This document shows, one piece after another, positions 9,587-17,723 of a stretch of 64,000 bases of DNA (the stretch's first letter is position 1; each line of letters begins with the position of its first letter). The stretch covers positions 248,001 through 312,000 of the forward strand of contig PLDC01000015.1 of the NCBI GenBank assembly GCA_003134995.1, read 5' to 3'. The notes below the pieces were generated by a model that worked only from the letters and a program-made list of their open reading frames with translations, made no database searches and was not told where the DNA came from. Origin of the DNA: Acidobacteriaceae bacterium (lineage in GTDB: Bacteria; Acidobacteriota; Terriglobia; Terriglobales; Acidobacteriaceae). A program made the translations under genes and the position numbers.

Positions 9587-9629
9587 GCGAGACAATCCGA
9601 TGCATCGTGTCTTTGATTCTACCGGGATT

Positions 9630-10529
9630 CTACTGGACTTTCTTGAACAGCCGTTTGTTCTTCAGCGAAAATTGCCGAAGCTGGCGCTGACCCGTAAGCC
9701 AGTTGTCAAACCAGTGCACGATGGAGATTCCACGCAGCCAGACTCGAAACGACGAATACCTCGGCAGATTCCTGATCCATTTCGGCATTCTTGGAGTTGG
9801 GGATTCTCCGTTCGAAAGCCAGGCGGCGGCGTAGTCGCTCTGCATCGGAGATCTGACAAAAAGAGGTGATTCCGTTTTTTTGCGCGCATCGAAAAACAAC
9901 ATGATTGGACGCTTTGTCATGAGTCCTACTCGGCACTGAGCAGTGGCGGGATCTGAGACCTCGAAAGCATCGGATATTGGACTCAGTTCTATGCCGGGAT
10001 AACGGGCTTCGAGGGCCAAAACTCTTCCCAGTTCAAAACCATTTTCCACCGTAAAGACCCGAAATATGAGTTCCGGGCTAAATTGATAGAATCCATGGCC
10101 GCATAGGTTATTCGAGACGGTGGAAGCGAAGATTGTTCCACCCACCTTGGTCATTTGCATCAGATTGGCAATGGCGATTGGAAAGTTGAAGATATGTTCA
10201 AGCGACCCAGCTTCGACGACCACATCGAATCGCCCTTTTAGCTCGGCTGGAATCGGCTGGTTGAGATCGTATAAAAGATCCGCTCCTTCGTAGGCCGAGT
10301 AGTCTAATGTGTTCACTGTGGAAACGCCGAGACATTCTCTGAAGAAACGGTCTGCGTACTCGCCCCATTTGTAATCGGCCAGGGATCCGGCACAGATCTT
10401 TCGAATTCCCCGCAGCTCTGAGGGATGAAGCAGCAGCGATTGGCGTCCGATCATCAAAAGACGATCCATCGTGACCCCCGCGCAATGAGCGTCGAGGAGC
10501 ATCTTTGCCTGCCAATAGATAATTCCCAA
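9630..10529 (-). CDS. Class I SAM-dependent methyltransferase-like protein
   Basis: A 299-aa protein with a methyltransferase-like core: LDYSAYEGADLLYDLNQP, then FDVVVEAGSLEHIFN (the post-strand acidic motif) and VGGTIFAST. The first glycine loop is weak, so the family call rests on the central motifs. The proposed TTG start has AAGGAG four bases upstream; ATG at 10502 is an alternative. It likely methylates a sugar or a cap of the polysaccharide. It is the last gene of a minus-strand run with the epimerase, WsaF-like and flippase genes. Confidence 0.85.
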   Translation of the reverse strand: MGIIYWQAKMLLDAHCAGVTMDRLLMIGRQSLLLHPSELRGIRKICAGSLADYKWGEYADRFFRECLGVSTVNTLDYSAYEGADLLYDLNQPIPAELKGRFDVVVEAGSLEHIFNFPIAIANLMQMTKVGGTIFASTVSNNLCGHGFYQFSPELIFRVFTVENGFELGRVLALEARYPGIELSPISDAFEVSDPATAQCRVGLMTKRPIMLFFDARKKTESPLFVRSPMQSDYAAAWLSNGESPTPRMPKWIRNLPRYSSFRVWLRGISIVHWFDNWLTGQRQLRQFSLKNKRLFKKVQ

Positions 10530-10557
10530 GGAACTCCTTATCTTGCTCGCGAAAGGA

Positions 10558-11502
10558 CTAGGTGCTCAGCGACGTGGACCTGGCAGATACAATTAGACGA
10601 TCCAACCCGACCTCAAGGCTGATAGAGGGCCTCCAGTCCAACTCCGTCGCGGCTCGCCCAATGTCCAAAACATTTTCTTGAACGTCGAAGCTGCGAGGTG
10701 ACAAATACTTCACCACAATCTGAGTATCAACCCGCCGCCTGATGAGGTCGAGCAATTGGTTCAGCGAGACTGATCGGCCACTGCCGATGTTGAACAAATG
10801 TTCGGACCCCTGGTACGGAATCGATTTGAGAAGTGCGCTTACTACGTCATCAACATGAACATAATCGCGACGGACCGATCCGTCTCCCCAAATTTCGATC
10901 GGTTGCCCGTTCACTGCACGATGTGTGAAGTGAGATACAGCACCTAAAGGCCTCTCCAGATTCTGACAGTCGCCGTACATATTGGAAACTCGCAGGACAA
11001 GAGAGTCCAGATCCTTGAGCGCGCGGAAGAGATACAAATACTTCTCGATCGCGAGCTTGTGGATCCCGTACGAGCAAATGGGCTCAGTCGGGTGATTTTC
11101 TGGAATTGGATTTTGTCTGGGCAGCCCATAAACTGTGCCGCCGGAAGAAATGAAGATCAAGCGCCGGACGCGGCACTTAACGGCGGTCTGGATCATGCGA
11201 ACGCTGCCGACCAGGTTCGATTCAAGATCGAAGGCTGCATCCAAATTCGAGGTGGACGGATAGGTTGAACAAGCTAGATGAAATACAAGGTCGGTGCCAG
11301 CGATTGCGGGAGTGGCAGTGTCAGTTCCTACGTCCGCACTAATCCAGTCCACATCGGGCCACCACGGCTGAGCCACACCCTTCGGGCGGCCCGTCCGCGA
11401 GACGGATCTTACGTTATGGCCGGCCGCCAAGAGCTGCATGCACAGGCGCTGTCCTAGAAAGCCGCTTCCACCGAAGACCACGCAACCAGATGTGCTAGAC
11501 AT
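10558..11502 (-). CDS. NAD-dependent epimerase/dehydratase (extended SDR, GalE-like)
   Basis: A 314-aa extended short-chain dehydrogenase. It has the nucleotide-binding GGSGFLGQR loop at the N-terminus, HLACSTYPS and SSGGTVYG, and the catalytic Tyr-Lys pair in YGIHK. RRDYVHVDDV and NIGSG are typical of UDP-sugar 4-epimerases and 4,6-dehydratases. It probably makes an activated sugar for the repeat unit; the exact reaction is not readable. The start overlaps the end of the WsaF-like gene by 8 bases, implying translational coupling. Confidence 0.92.
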   Translation of the reverse strand: MSSTSGCVVFGGSGFLGQRLCMQLLAAGHNVRSVSRTGRPKGVAQPWWPDVDWISADVGTDTATPAIAGTDLVFHLACSTYPSTSNLDAAFDLESNLVGSVRMIQTAVKCRVRRLIFISSGGTVYGLPRQNPIPENHPTEPICSYGIHKLAIEKYLYLFRALKDLDSLVLRVSNMYGDCQNLERPLGAVSHFTHRAVNGQPIEIWGDGSVRRDYVHVDDVVSALLKSIPYQGSEHLFNIGSGRSVSLNQLLDLIRRRVDTQIVVKYLSPRSFDVQENVLDIGRAATELDWRPSISLEVGLDRLIVSARSTSLST

Positions 11503-12730
11503 GTGGCAGCTTAAGTTTACTTTCTTTGGTCGTAAGAAGCGCAGATTCTATCGCTCTGATTTCTCTCGGCCAATCGGTCGATTCGACGAACGCAAACCCG
11601 GCCTCGATCTTCTTAATCCGCAATTCGTCTGTTTCAAGAAGTTCGAGGATGGCCTCCGCCAGCGATTTAGGATCCGCTTTAGCCAATTGCGCCGTTTGGT
11701 CGCTGAGTAGCCATTCGTTATTTGGACCCTTATTGGACACTACAGCGCACCCGCAAGCCATCAACTCCAAAGGCAAAAGAGATACGTTCGTGTGAGATAG
11801 GACCAATCCAACATCGCAACTACGATAGAGGGCTCCTAACTCAGAAAGGGCAAGAACTCCAGGAAAAATGGCAGGAAACGGCAGGTTGAGGGATTGGCAT
11901 GGGAATCCGACCAACACGAACTCCACATCCGGCATCTTCTGAGCTACCAGCGATAGCGCGAGAACGCCTAATTCAAATCCTCTCCGCTCGGTTTCTGGAC
12001 GGGCATAAAATAAGACGCGTTTTTTCCCTGAAGGTAGCAACCGGTTACCAGCGCTGGCATAAACCTCGCGGTCATAAGAGAAGCCAAAAACCGAGCAGTC
12101 CATATTGAAGTCCTGGCGCAGCACGCTTGCAATCCAGTCTCCGGCTGCGATCCCTCGAAAGCCAAACTGATAGGTATGCCGAGCGAACTCGTGCAAACTG
12201 CCCGGTGCATGGAACATGAATTCCAAGTCCTGAACAAAATAAAACTTCTGTGCCGTATTGCCTACACCACGGGCTGCATACGCGGTAGGCCACGAAGTCG
12301 CGATCAGAGCATCAGAGTCCTTAATGTTTTCCGACAGTACTTCCACCTCGGCGTTGACGGGAAAATACCAATTTCGGATGTGCTCTTTGGCTGGGATTGA
12401 GCCTCGCGGCAGGCTGTTCAAAACATAGACGCGATTTTCGTGACCCCAAGCCTCCAGTTGCTGAATGGTTCGAAATATATTCACTAGACCACCATTCGCT
12501 GGGGCTATGCCCGGCAGAATCCAGTTGAGCCGGAGCGGACCGGAATACGTCGCTGACAGGCAAGCTGGACGCTCTTTCTTTAACACCATTTCAAAATCTG
12601 GGAAAATCTCGGGAGGAATGCGAAAATACCGTCTCGTAAGGAACGTAGCAACCGTGTTTATGCCGTAGCGGAGTCCTTTGCTGCGGGAGATTTTCAACAG
12701 CTCCACGAGTCGCGAATCGTTGAAATTCAT
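11495..12730 (-). CDS. WsaF-like GT-B glycosyltransferase
   Basis: A 411-aa protein. The N-terminal LNWILPGIAPANGG followed by a FRTIQQLEAWGHE helix resembles the rhamnosyltransferase WsaF and similar GT-B enzymes. The C-terminal half has the GT1/GT4-like donor region (FYARPETERRGFELG, then LELMACGCAVVS). It would add a sugar, possibly a deoxyhexose, to the lipid-linked intermediate. The sugar is inferred from family resemblance only. It sits between the flippase and the epimerase in the minus-strand operon. Confidence 0.9.
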   Translation of the reverse strand: MNFNDSRLVELLKISRSKGLRYGINTVATFLTRRYFRIPPEIFPDFEMVLKKERPACLSATYSGPLRLNWILPGIAPANGGLVNIFRTIQQLEAWGHENRVYVLNSLPRGSIPAKEHIRNWYFPVNAEVEVLSENIKDSDALIATSWPTAYAARGVGNTAQKFYFVQDLEFMFHAPGSLHEFARHTYQFGFRGIAAGDWIASVLRQDFNMDCSVFGFSYDREVYASAGNRLLPSGKKRVLFYARPETERRGFELGVLALSLVAQKMPDVEFVLVGFPCQSLNLPFPAIFPGVLALSELGALYRSCDVGLVLSHTNVSLLPLELMACGCAVVSNKGPNNEWLLSDQTAQLAKADPKSLAEAILELLETDELRIKKIEAGFAFVESTDWPREIRAIESALLTTKESKLKLPHV

Positions 12731-12769
12731 TGATTTTTCTTGCGGTACTCCCGTTCCTTGCCAATCGCA

Positions 12770-14185
12770 CTAGCCGTTCCATTCATAAGCATGCCATAAC
12801 CTCCGGTATTTGTTAAATATCAGCGTGCCGCCTCCTATGCCCAGGATAACCATAATGACCAGATAGCCTGCGACCATGCCTAGGGCACCGGAGATCCTGG
12901 CGAAGAAGTAGTTCGAGATAAGAACAGCGACAGCTATGGATAAAGAGAGCTGGAAGAGCTTCTCCTGTTTATGTGCCCTCAGATAAATGGCCATCGACGC
13001 AAAAACGTGGTTGAGGAGCGCCGCGATGAGCAGAAGCGCAAACGGTACTGGACTCAGCAGTTTCTCCGCGTAGCGGTTGTGAGCGGAATAAAGGTAAGTG
13101 GCAGCGGACCAGATAACGATGATTCCCAGTCCCGCCACGAAAACGGAGTGCCGAAGAGCTCTGAAAAACAGCGCATCCAGCTGCAGGTATCGCTTTTGCG
13201 CGATGAGCGTTCCGAACGGTGCATTTTTGGTCGACACCCAAGCCATCGCTATCACCATGACAGCATTAGCGAAGCTGAGCGACATACCCATCTTGCCGGC
13301 AGCTACGGGCCCTCTATAAGCAAACAGGAATGGATTGAATGTTTGGTAAACGAAATACCCCGAAATCCAGCTAATCGCGATTCTCCATTGGAAAGGCCAG
13401 ATCTCATTCTGCCAGGATATGTGCCGTTTTCCTGTCTTGTGCGCCAGCAGATCGAACAGCAAACCGCGCCTGAGAAAGAGCCATGTGGCCCCGACCACGA
13501 CTTGGCCCGTTATTACCGCTGCGGGGGCGTAGAGTCCGTGGTGGGTGATCAGTGTTGTCCACGCCAGCAGGCTTCCGACGATTGCCTGCATCCAGCGCAT
13601 GTGGGCGATGTTGGAGACGAACCCGCAGCCCTCAAAAAAAGAATACAAGGGATCTAACTGAAAAGCGAAGACCGTTGCGCTCGCAGCCGCAATCCAGGGA
13701 CCGCGCCATGGAACGATGTCTCCCAAATGCTGATGGGAAGAAAAGAAATAAAGTCCAGCTGGGATAAGAGCCAAGCCAAGAAGCAACGCGCCGGCTCCAT
13801 ACCAGCGCACGGATAGTTGCAATACGGAAGCCAATCTGGCGTGGGCTGTTTCGTCTCCGGTCACGGCTCCGTTGACATCGACGGAAAGGTGGGCTCGCTC
13901 GTGACTGGCGTGTTGCATCACGACCTGCGAGAAGCCGAGCTCGAAGACCATTTGTAAAGCGATCAGGCTTGTGTACGTATAGTAATATCCCTGTTCAGCA
14001 GGCGAGAGAAAGCGTGCGATCAGGAAAACCGTGATCAACCCGGACCCGCTGGCCCATGCTCGGGCGAGTACAGTGAATACGACTGCCCGATCCAGCCCGA
14101 GGTTATGTCTTGCCAAACTCAGCCACTGCGCCATTGTGGAAGGGGGGGAGGAACGCTCGCTGATCTCTTTTACATCCATGGACAA
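12770..14185 (-). CDS. Wzx-like polysaccharide flippase (MOP superfamily)
   Basis: A 471-aa integral membrane protein with about twelve hydrophobic segments across its length. The MOP-type N-terminus (LARAWASGSGLITVFLIARF followed by LSPAEQGYYYT) matches oligosaccharide flippases. It is predicted to move the undecaprenyl-linked repeat unit from the cytoplasmic to the periplasmic face for Wzy polymerisation. It lies 39 bases upstream of the WsaF-like gene on the same strand and is the only flippase seen in the locus. Confidence 0.92.
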   Translation of the reverse strand: MSMDVKEISERSSPPSTMAQWLSLARHNLGLDRAVVFTVLARAWASGSGLITVFLIARFLSPAEQGYYYTYTSLIALQMVFELGFSQVVMQHASHERAHLSVDVNGAVTGDETAHARLASVLQLSVRWYGAGALLLGLALIPAGLYFFSSHQHLGDIVPWRGPWIAAASATVFAFQLDPLYSFFEGCGFVSNIAHMRWMQAIVGSLLAWTTLITHHGLYAPAAVITGQVVVGATWLFLRRGLLFDLLAHKTGKRHISWQNEIWPFQWRIAISWISGYFVYQTFNPFLFAYRGPVAAGKMGMSLSFANAVMVIAMAWVSTKNAPFGTLIAQKRYLQLDALFFRALRHSVFVAGLGIIVIWSAATYLYSAHNRYAEKLLSPVPFALLLIAALLNHVFASMAIYLRAHKQEKLFQLSLSIAVAVLISNYFFARISGALGMVAGYLVIMVILGIGGGTLIFNKYRRLWHAYEWNG

Positions 14186-14323
14186 TGCCTGTATCTCCAG
14201 CGTGGCCGTCGTTTGTCTTTGTCAAACCTTGATTGATTCTATTTGATCGTGCCCCTCAATTTTTGCAGACTTCCTCAGCCTGTGCCTTTCGCTGTTCCCC
14301 ATGGCTCCGGATCCCTGGATGCA

Positions 14324-15298
14324 TCAGCGAATTACCAGATCTTTCGCGATACTGTTCCACCCTGCCGAGTAACGCCAATAAGCGCCATTGAGCGCTTCGC
14401 GGAGAATCATGGGGATCCGGGCAATTCTGGTGCGCGGCAATCGGGCGCGGTGTTCAAGATGCGGGATTTTTCGCTTAATCTCATTCAGTGTGTATTCTGC
14501 ATATGGGAAATTCGACCGGCATTCTTCCAGCCGGTCGCGGAATTCACAGAAGCGTTCGAGTTCGTAGAGGTAGGAATCCGCCGTCATGAGCCTTGCGCGC
14601 TGCATTCGGTCCTGCAGAGTCCGCGCCCCTGGTCCCACCTGCTGCCCCCGGTGTTGGCGATACTGCATCAGTGGATCAGTAATTACTTCAAACTTTCCCC
14701 TCGCGGCTAGCAAGAACGATATCCACCTGTCGTGTATTTGTTTCTCCGGGATCGGTGTCAGGAGATCGAAGCACTCCCTGCGGAATGCCATGGTCGCGCC
14801 GGTTACGATGGGGTGTTTCAGAAGAACGTTCGGGGCCTGACCGTTCGCGAACTGAAATTGTTCGGCGCGGTTAAAGTAAAAGGTATCCCAAAGCCGCGTA
14901 CCCAGTAACCGTGAATCGTCGTCGATTACGTCAGCATCACTAAAAGCCGAAATCACTTCGTTTGAGCGCAAGAAAGCTTGCTCGATCCGTCTGAGTTTGT
15001 GCCGGTACCAGATGTCGTCTTGATCTGCAAGGGCGACAATTGCACCCTGACAGAGAGAGATCGCCTTTTCAAAGTTCTTGGTCGAGCCCAGCTTTTTGTC
15101 GTTAACCACCAACCGGGTTGAAAATGGTGAGCGCCGAGCAAAGTCCCTTACTAGTTCGATGCACCCGTCCGATGAACCGTCATCACAGATTATGAGTTCG
15201 TCTGGAGACCTATCCTGGGCGGCGATGCTTGCCAGTTGCGCGCCGAGAAAACGCACTCCGTTAAAGGTGCACATCGCCACTGAAAAGCTAAACGCCAA
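14324..15298 (-). CDS. Glycosyltransferase family 2 (rhamnosyltransferase-like)
   Basis: A 324-aa GT2 enzyme. It starts FSVAMCTFNGVRFLGAQLAS and has ELIICDDGSSDG, ALADQDDIWY (metal-binding DQDD) and a later HDRWIS-type segment. ADQDDIW is common in GT2 enzymes near rhamnose-containing polysaccharides, so rhamnosyl transfer is a reasonable but unproven guess. There is no membrane tail. It is the first gene of the minus-strand run, opposite the next GT2 gene. Confidence 0.92.
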   Translation of the reverse strand: MAFSFSVAMCTFNGVRFLGAQLASIAAQDRSPDELIICDDGSSDGCIELVRDFARRSPFSTRLVVNDKKLGSTKNFEKAISLCQGAIVALADQDDIWYRHKLRRIEQAFLRSNEVISAFSDADVIDDDSRLLGTRLWDTFYFNRAEQFQFANGQAPNVLLKHPIVTGATMAFRRECFDLLTPIPEKQIHDRWISFLLAARGKFEVITDPLMQYRQHRGQQVGPGARTLQDRMQRARLMTADSYLYELERFCEFRDRLEECRSNFPYAEYTLNEIKRKIPHLEHRARLPRTRIARIPMILREALNGAYWRYSAGWNSIAKDLVIR

Positions 15299-15610
15299 TT
15301 TATCTGCCTCCCAGACATCTGGCGGGTGAACTAGATCGCCACACCCCGCTTTCGCATTTTAGCCATCGCCCCCTGGTTGTTCAATTTGCAGCAGAGCCAT
15401 TGCGCTCTGCAGGGATAACTAAATATCATCATTCTTCTGGATCGCTCTTTGCGGATGGAGCTTTCCGAAGGTTGGCAGCCAGTTTATGCCGCGCAATCGC
15501 CTGCCGCTTGTGGTTCACCGAATGGTTCAAAATCCTCTTGGATCGAACACGGCAAATGCAAGAATGTATTGTGCGTCTTGCCTCCGTGCACCGCGTGTCT
15601 CGCGCGAAGA
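15299..15610. other. Divergent intergenic region between two GT2 genes, with a hairpin
   Basis: About 310 bases without a convincing gene. GCAGAGC (15391-15397) and GCTCTGC (15404-15410) form a 7-bp stem with a 6-base loop. The upstream extension of the plus-strand GT2 frame in this stretch translates to cysteine-rich, non-protein-like sequence. The region probably holds the promoters for both flanking genes; no clear -35/-10 pair was identified. Confidence 0.4.
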
Positions 15611-16384
15611 GTGGATAAACAGTTGGGATTAAGGCCAAAGATCTCGGTATGCATGGCGACCTATCAAGGCGAGAAGTATATCAATCTCCAATTGCGCTCA
15701 ATTCTCGGCCAGTTGTCGGATGACGACGAGGTCATCGTGGTCGATGATTGCTCGACCGACCGCACATGCGACGAGATCTACACCCTGAATGATACTCGTC
15801 TGGTCTTAGTGCGGAATAACGAAAACCAAGGCGTCCTTCGCGCCTTCGAGACGGCGCTTTCCCGTTGCTCCGGAGAGATTGTGTTTCTGAGCGACCAGGA
15901 CGATCTTTGGCTGCCGAAAAAAGTAGAGAAGGTGCTCGATGCGTTTGCGCATGACCCCGCTCTGATGTTGGTAGTAAGCGATGCGACCCTCATTGATGAA
16001 AATGGAAACACGATTGGAGATTCTTTTTATGCCCAGCGCGGCAACTTTCGGGCCGGACTATGGTCGAATCTCTTGATCGGAAAGTTTCACGGTTGCACCA
16101 TGGCTTTTCGCTCCACCCTGCTGCGAAGCGCTCTGCCTTTTCCTCCTGGAAGATTGGTGCATCATGACACTTGGATCGGATGTATGAATGCGCTGATTGG
16201 TGGTAAGACAAGCTATATCGCTGAACCCCTGGTCGCATATCGGCGGCATTCGACAAATGTAACCGGGCGGGTAAAATTGGGTAATTATACGAGATTAAGA
16301 ATGAGGTCTCAGATGCTCCTGGGCTTCCTAGCATTTTGGTGGGGAGCCATCGCAACGAGGCAACGTAAACGATTGCTTTTCTAG
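15611..16384 (+). CDS. Glycosyltransferase family 2
   Basis: A GT2 transferase of about 257 aa. Motifs are ISVCMATYQGEKYIN, VIVVDDCSTDRT, FLSDQDDLW (metal site) and HHDTWIG. GTG 15611 is chosen because GT2 homology begins about ten residues after it. The open frame extends upstream to 15449, but that part does not read as protein. It is close to the ADQDDIW-type GT2 gene on the other strand, suggesting an old duplication followed by divergence. The polymerase-like gene follows three bases after its stop. Confidence 0.85.
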   Translation: MDKQLGLRPKISVCMATYQGEKYINLQLRSILGQLSDDDEVIVVDDCSTDRTCDEIYTLNDTRLVLVRNNENQGVLRAFETALSRCSGEIVFLSDQDDLWLPKKVEKVLDAFAHDPALMLVVSDATLIDENGNTIGDSFYAQRGNFRAGLWSNLLIGKFHGCTMAFRSTLLRSALPFPPGRLVHHDTWIGCMNALIGGKTSYIAEPLVAYRRHSTNVTGRVKLGNYTRLRMRSQMLLGFLAFWWGAIATRQRKRLLF

Positions 16385-16387
16385 CGC

Positions 16388-17677
16388 ATGCTAAGAAAAC
16401 TACAATACGTCTGCTTGATTGGGAGCATCGGTTTAATCGGTGCAGATCGCATCGATCTATTTGCAGGACGCGGCCCGTTCACGCTCACTCCGTTTCTAGT
16501 TCTTGCTCCGCTGGTTCTGTTAATTTGTGTTCTTCGCATCTCGCCCGGCGGGATGTTTCGCTTAACAATCACACCACCTATCCGGCGCCAGGAGCCCTTC
16601 CTTATTGCATCCGGCTTATTTCTGGCTTTTTCGTTTGCTTCCGTCCCAATCGGCCTTGACCCGGAACGCAGCCTTGTGGCTTTTGTCGATTTGTTCCTGG
16701 TGGCGGTCTTGGGATATTTCATCTCACTGCAGATATTGAAAGAGCCCGATCAGGAAAAACTGATTGTAGCGTCCATCGCATTCGGCTTGGTTGTTTACTC
16801 AATCTTTTGCGTCGCAGAGTTCATTGCGTGGAGTCATGGAGTAGTCATGACTGCGCAGCGAGAGGGCTCATGGCTGGAATCGACATTTGGACCGGGCACG
16901 TTAGGACTTTGGGCGCCAACCCTGTCTGGAACGAACTACGACTCCAACCGTTCCGGCTTCGTGTTAACGATGTACTTGGCGCTACTCGATAGGTTCGCGC
17001 CGAAATCGCGCTATGCACCCCTGCTTCGCGTTGCGATCCCATTGCTTATCGGCCTGAGCTTGTCGAGGTCCGGCACGCTATGTTGGTTGGCGTACTACCT
17101 ATCGTCGCGCTCCTTCTGGAGGCGGCTTGCGTCACGGCGGGTGTTAATACGAATAGCCGCGATCCTCATTGTTGGCTCGCTGGTGTTCGCGGTGTACCAA
17201 GAGCAAATTAGTGAACTGGCGCAAGCGCGGGAAATCGCGGATGCCGTTTCTGCCAAGATGTCAATGGACCCGGGCAGCTCAGGAGAAAGTCACATCCTTT
17301 TGATCGAGCGAGGTCTTAAAACTTGGTTAACCTCAACCAAGACCGTCATAACAGGGATCGGATACGCGGCTGCGCCCAAAGTGCTGGAAGATTTCTTCGG
17401 AAACGATAAGCGTGGAAATTTTCACAATCTATACGTCACCACTCTCGCTGAAATGGGATTACCCGCTTTTCTCGCCTTACTGTTTCTCCTCATTTATCCG
17501 ATCTTTGGAAGGAACGGCGTTGTACCGTGCATTGCCGCCATCATTGTTTTCAATGTCAGTTATCAAACCGAAACGGAGCCTATGTTGTGGCTGATGCTTG
17601 CGCTTCTGTGGTCGTACGATCGGCGGAAATCCCGAAGGCCTCAAAGTGTTGCCCTCGTCCAGCAGCCAGCCGGCTGA
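16388..17677 (+). CDS. O-antigen polymerase/ligase-like membrane protein (Wzy candidate)
   Basis: A 429-aa polytopic membrane protein with about ten hydrophobic segments. A large loop after the middle segments contains AQREGSWLESTFGPGTLG and the GTNYDSNRSGF motif, the arrangement seen in the O-antigen ligase/Wzy superfamily. Residues SLSRSGTL and a late GIGYAAAPK also fit. In this locus it is the best candidate for the periplasmic repeat-unit polymerase. It is translated directly after the GT2 gene (3-base gap). Confidence 0.88.
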   Translation: MLRKLQYVCLIGSIGLIGADRIDLFAGRGPFTLTPFLVLAPLVLLICVLRISPGGMFRLTITPPIRRQEPFLIASGLFLAFSFASVPIGLDPERSLVAFVDLFLVAVLGYFISLQILKEPDQEKLIVASIAFGLVVYSIFCVAEFIAWSHGVVMTAQREGSWLESTFGPGTLGLWAPTLSGTNYDSNRSGFVLTMYLALLDRFAPKSRYAPLLRVAIPLLIGLSLSRSGTLCWLAYYLSSRSFWRRLASRRVLIRIAAILIVGSLVFAVYQEQISELAQAREIADAVSAKMSMDPGSSGESHILLIERGLKTWLTSTKTVITGIGYAAAPKVLEDFFGNDKRGNFHNLYVTTLAEMGLPAFLALLFLLIYPIFGRNGVVPCIAAIIVFNVSYQTETEPMLWLMLALLWSYDRRKSRRPQSVALVQQPAG

Positions 17678-17723
17678 AGCAGCACTGGCTCTACCGAAGT
17701 CGGCCTCTGCCATGGAAGCTTAG

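Noticed and set aside
15449-15610. N-terminal extension of the GT2 gene
   Set aside because: The 54 extra residues are Cys/Pro-rich and unlike GT2 starts; GTG 15611 is a better start.
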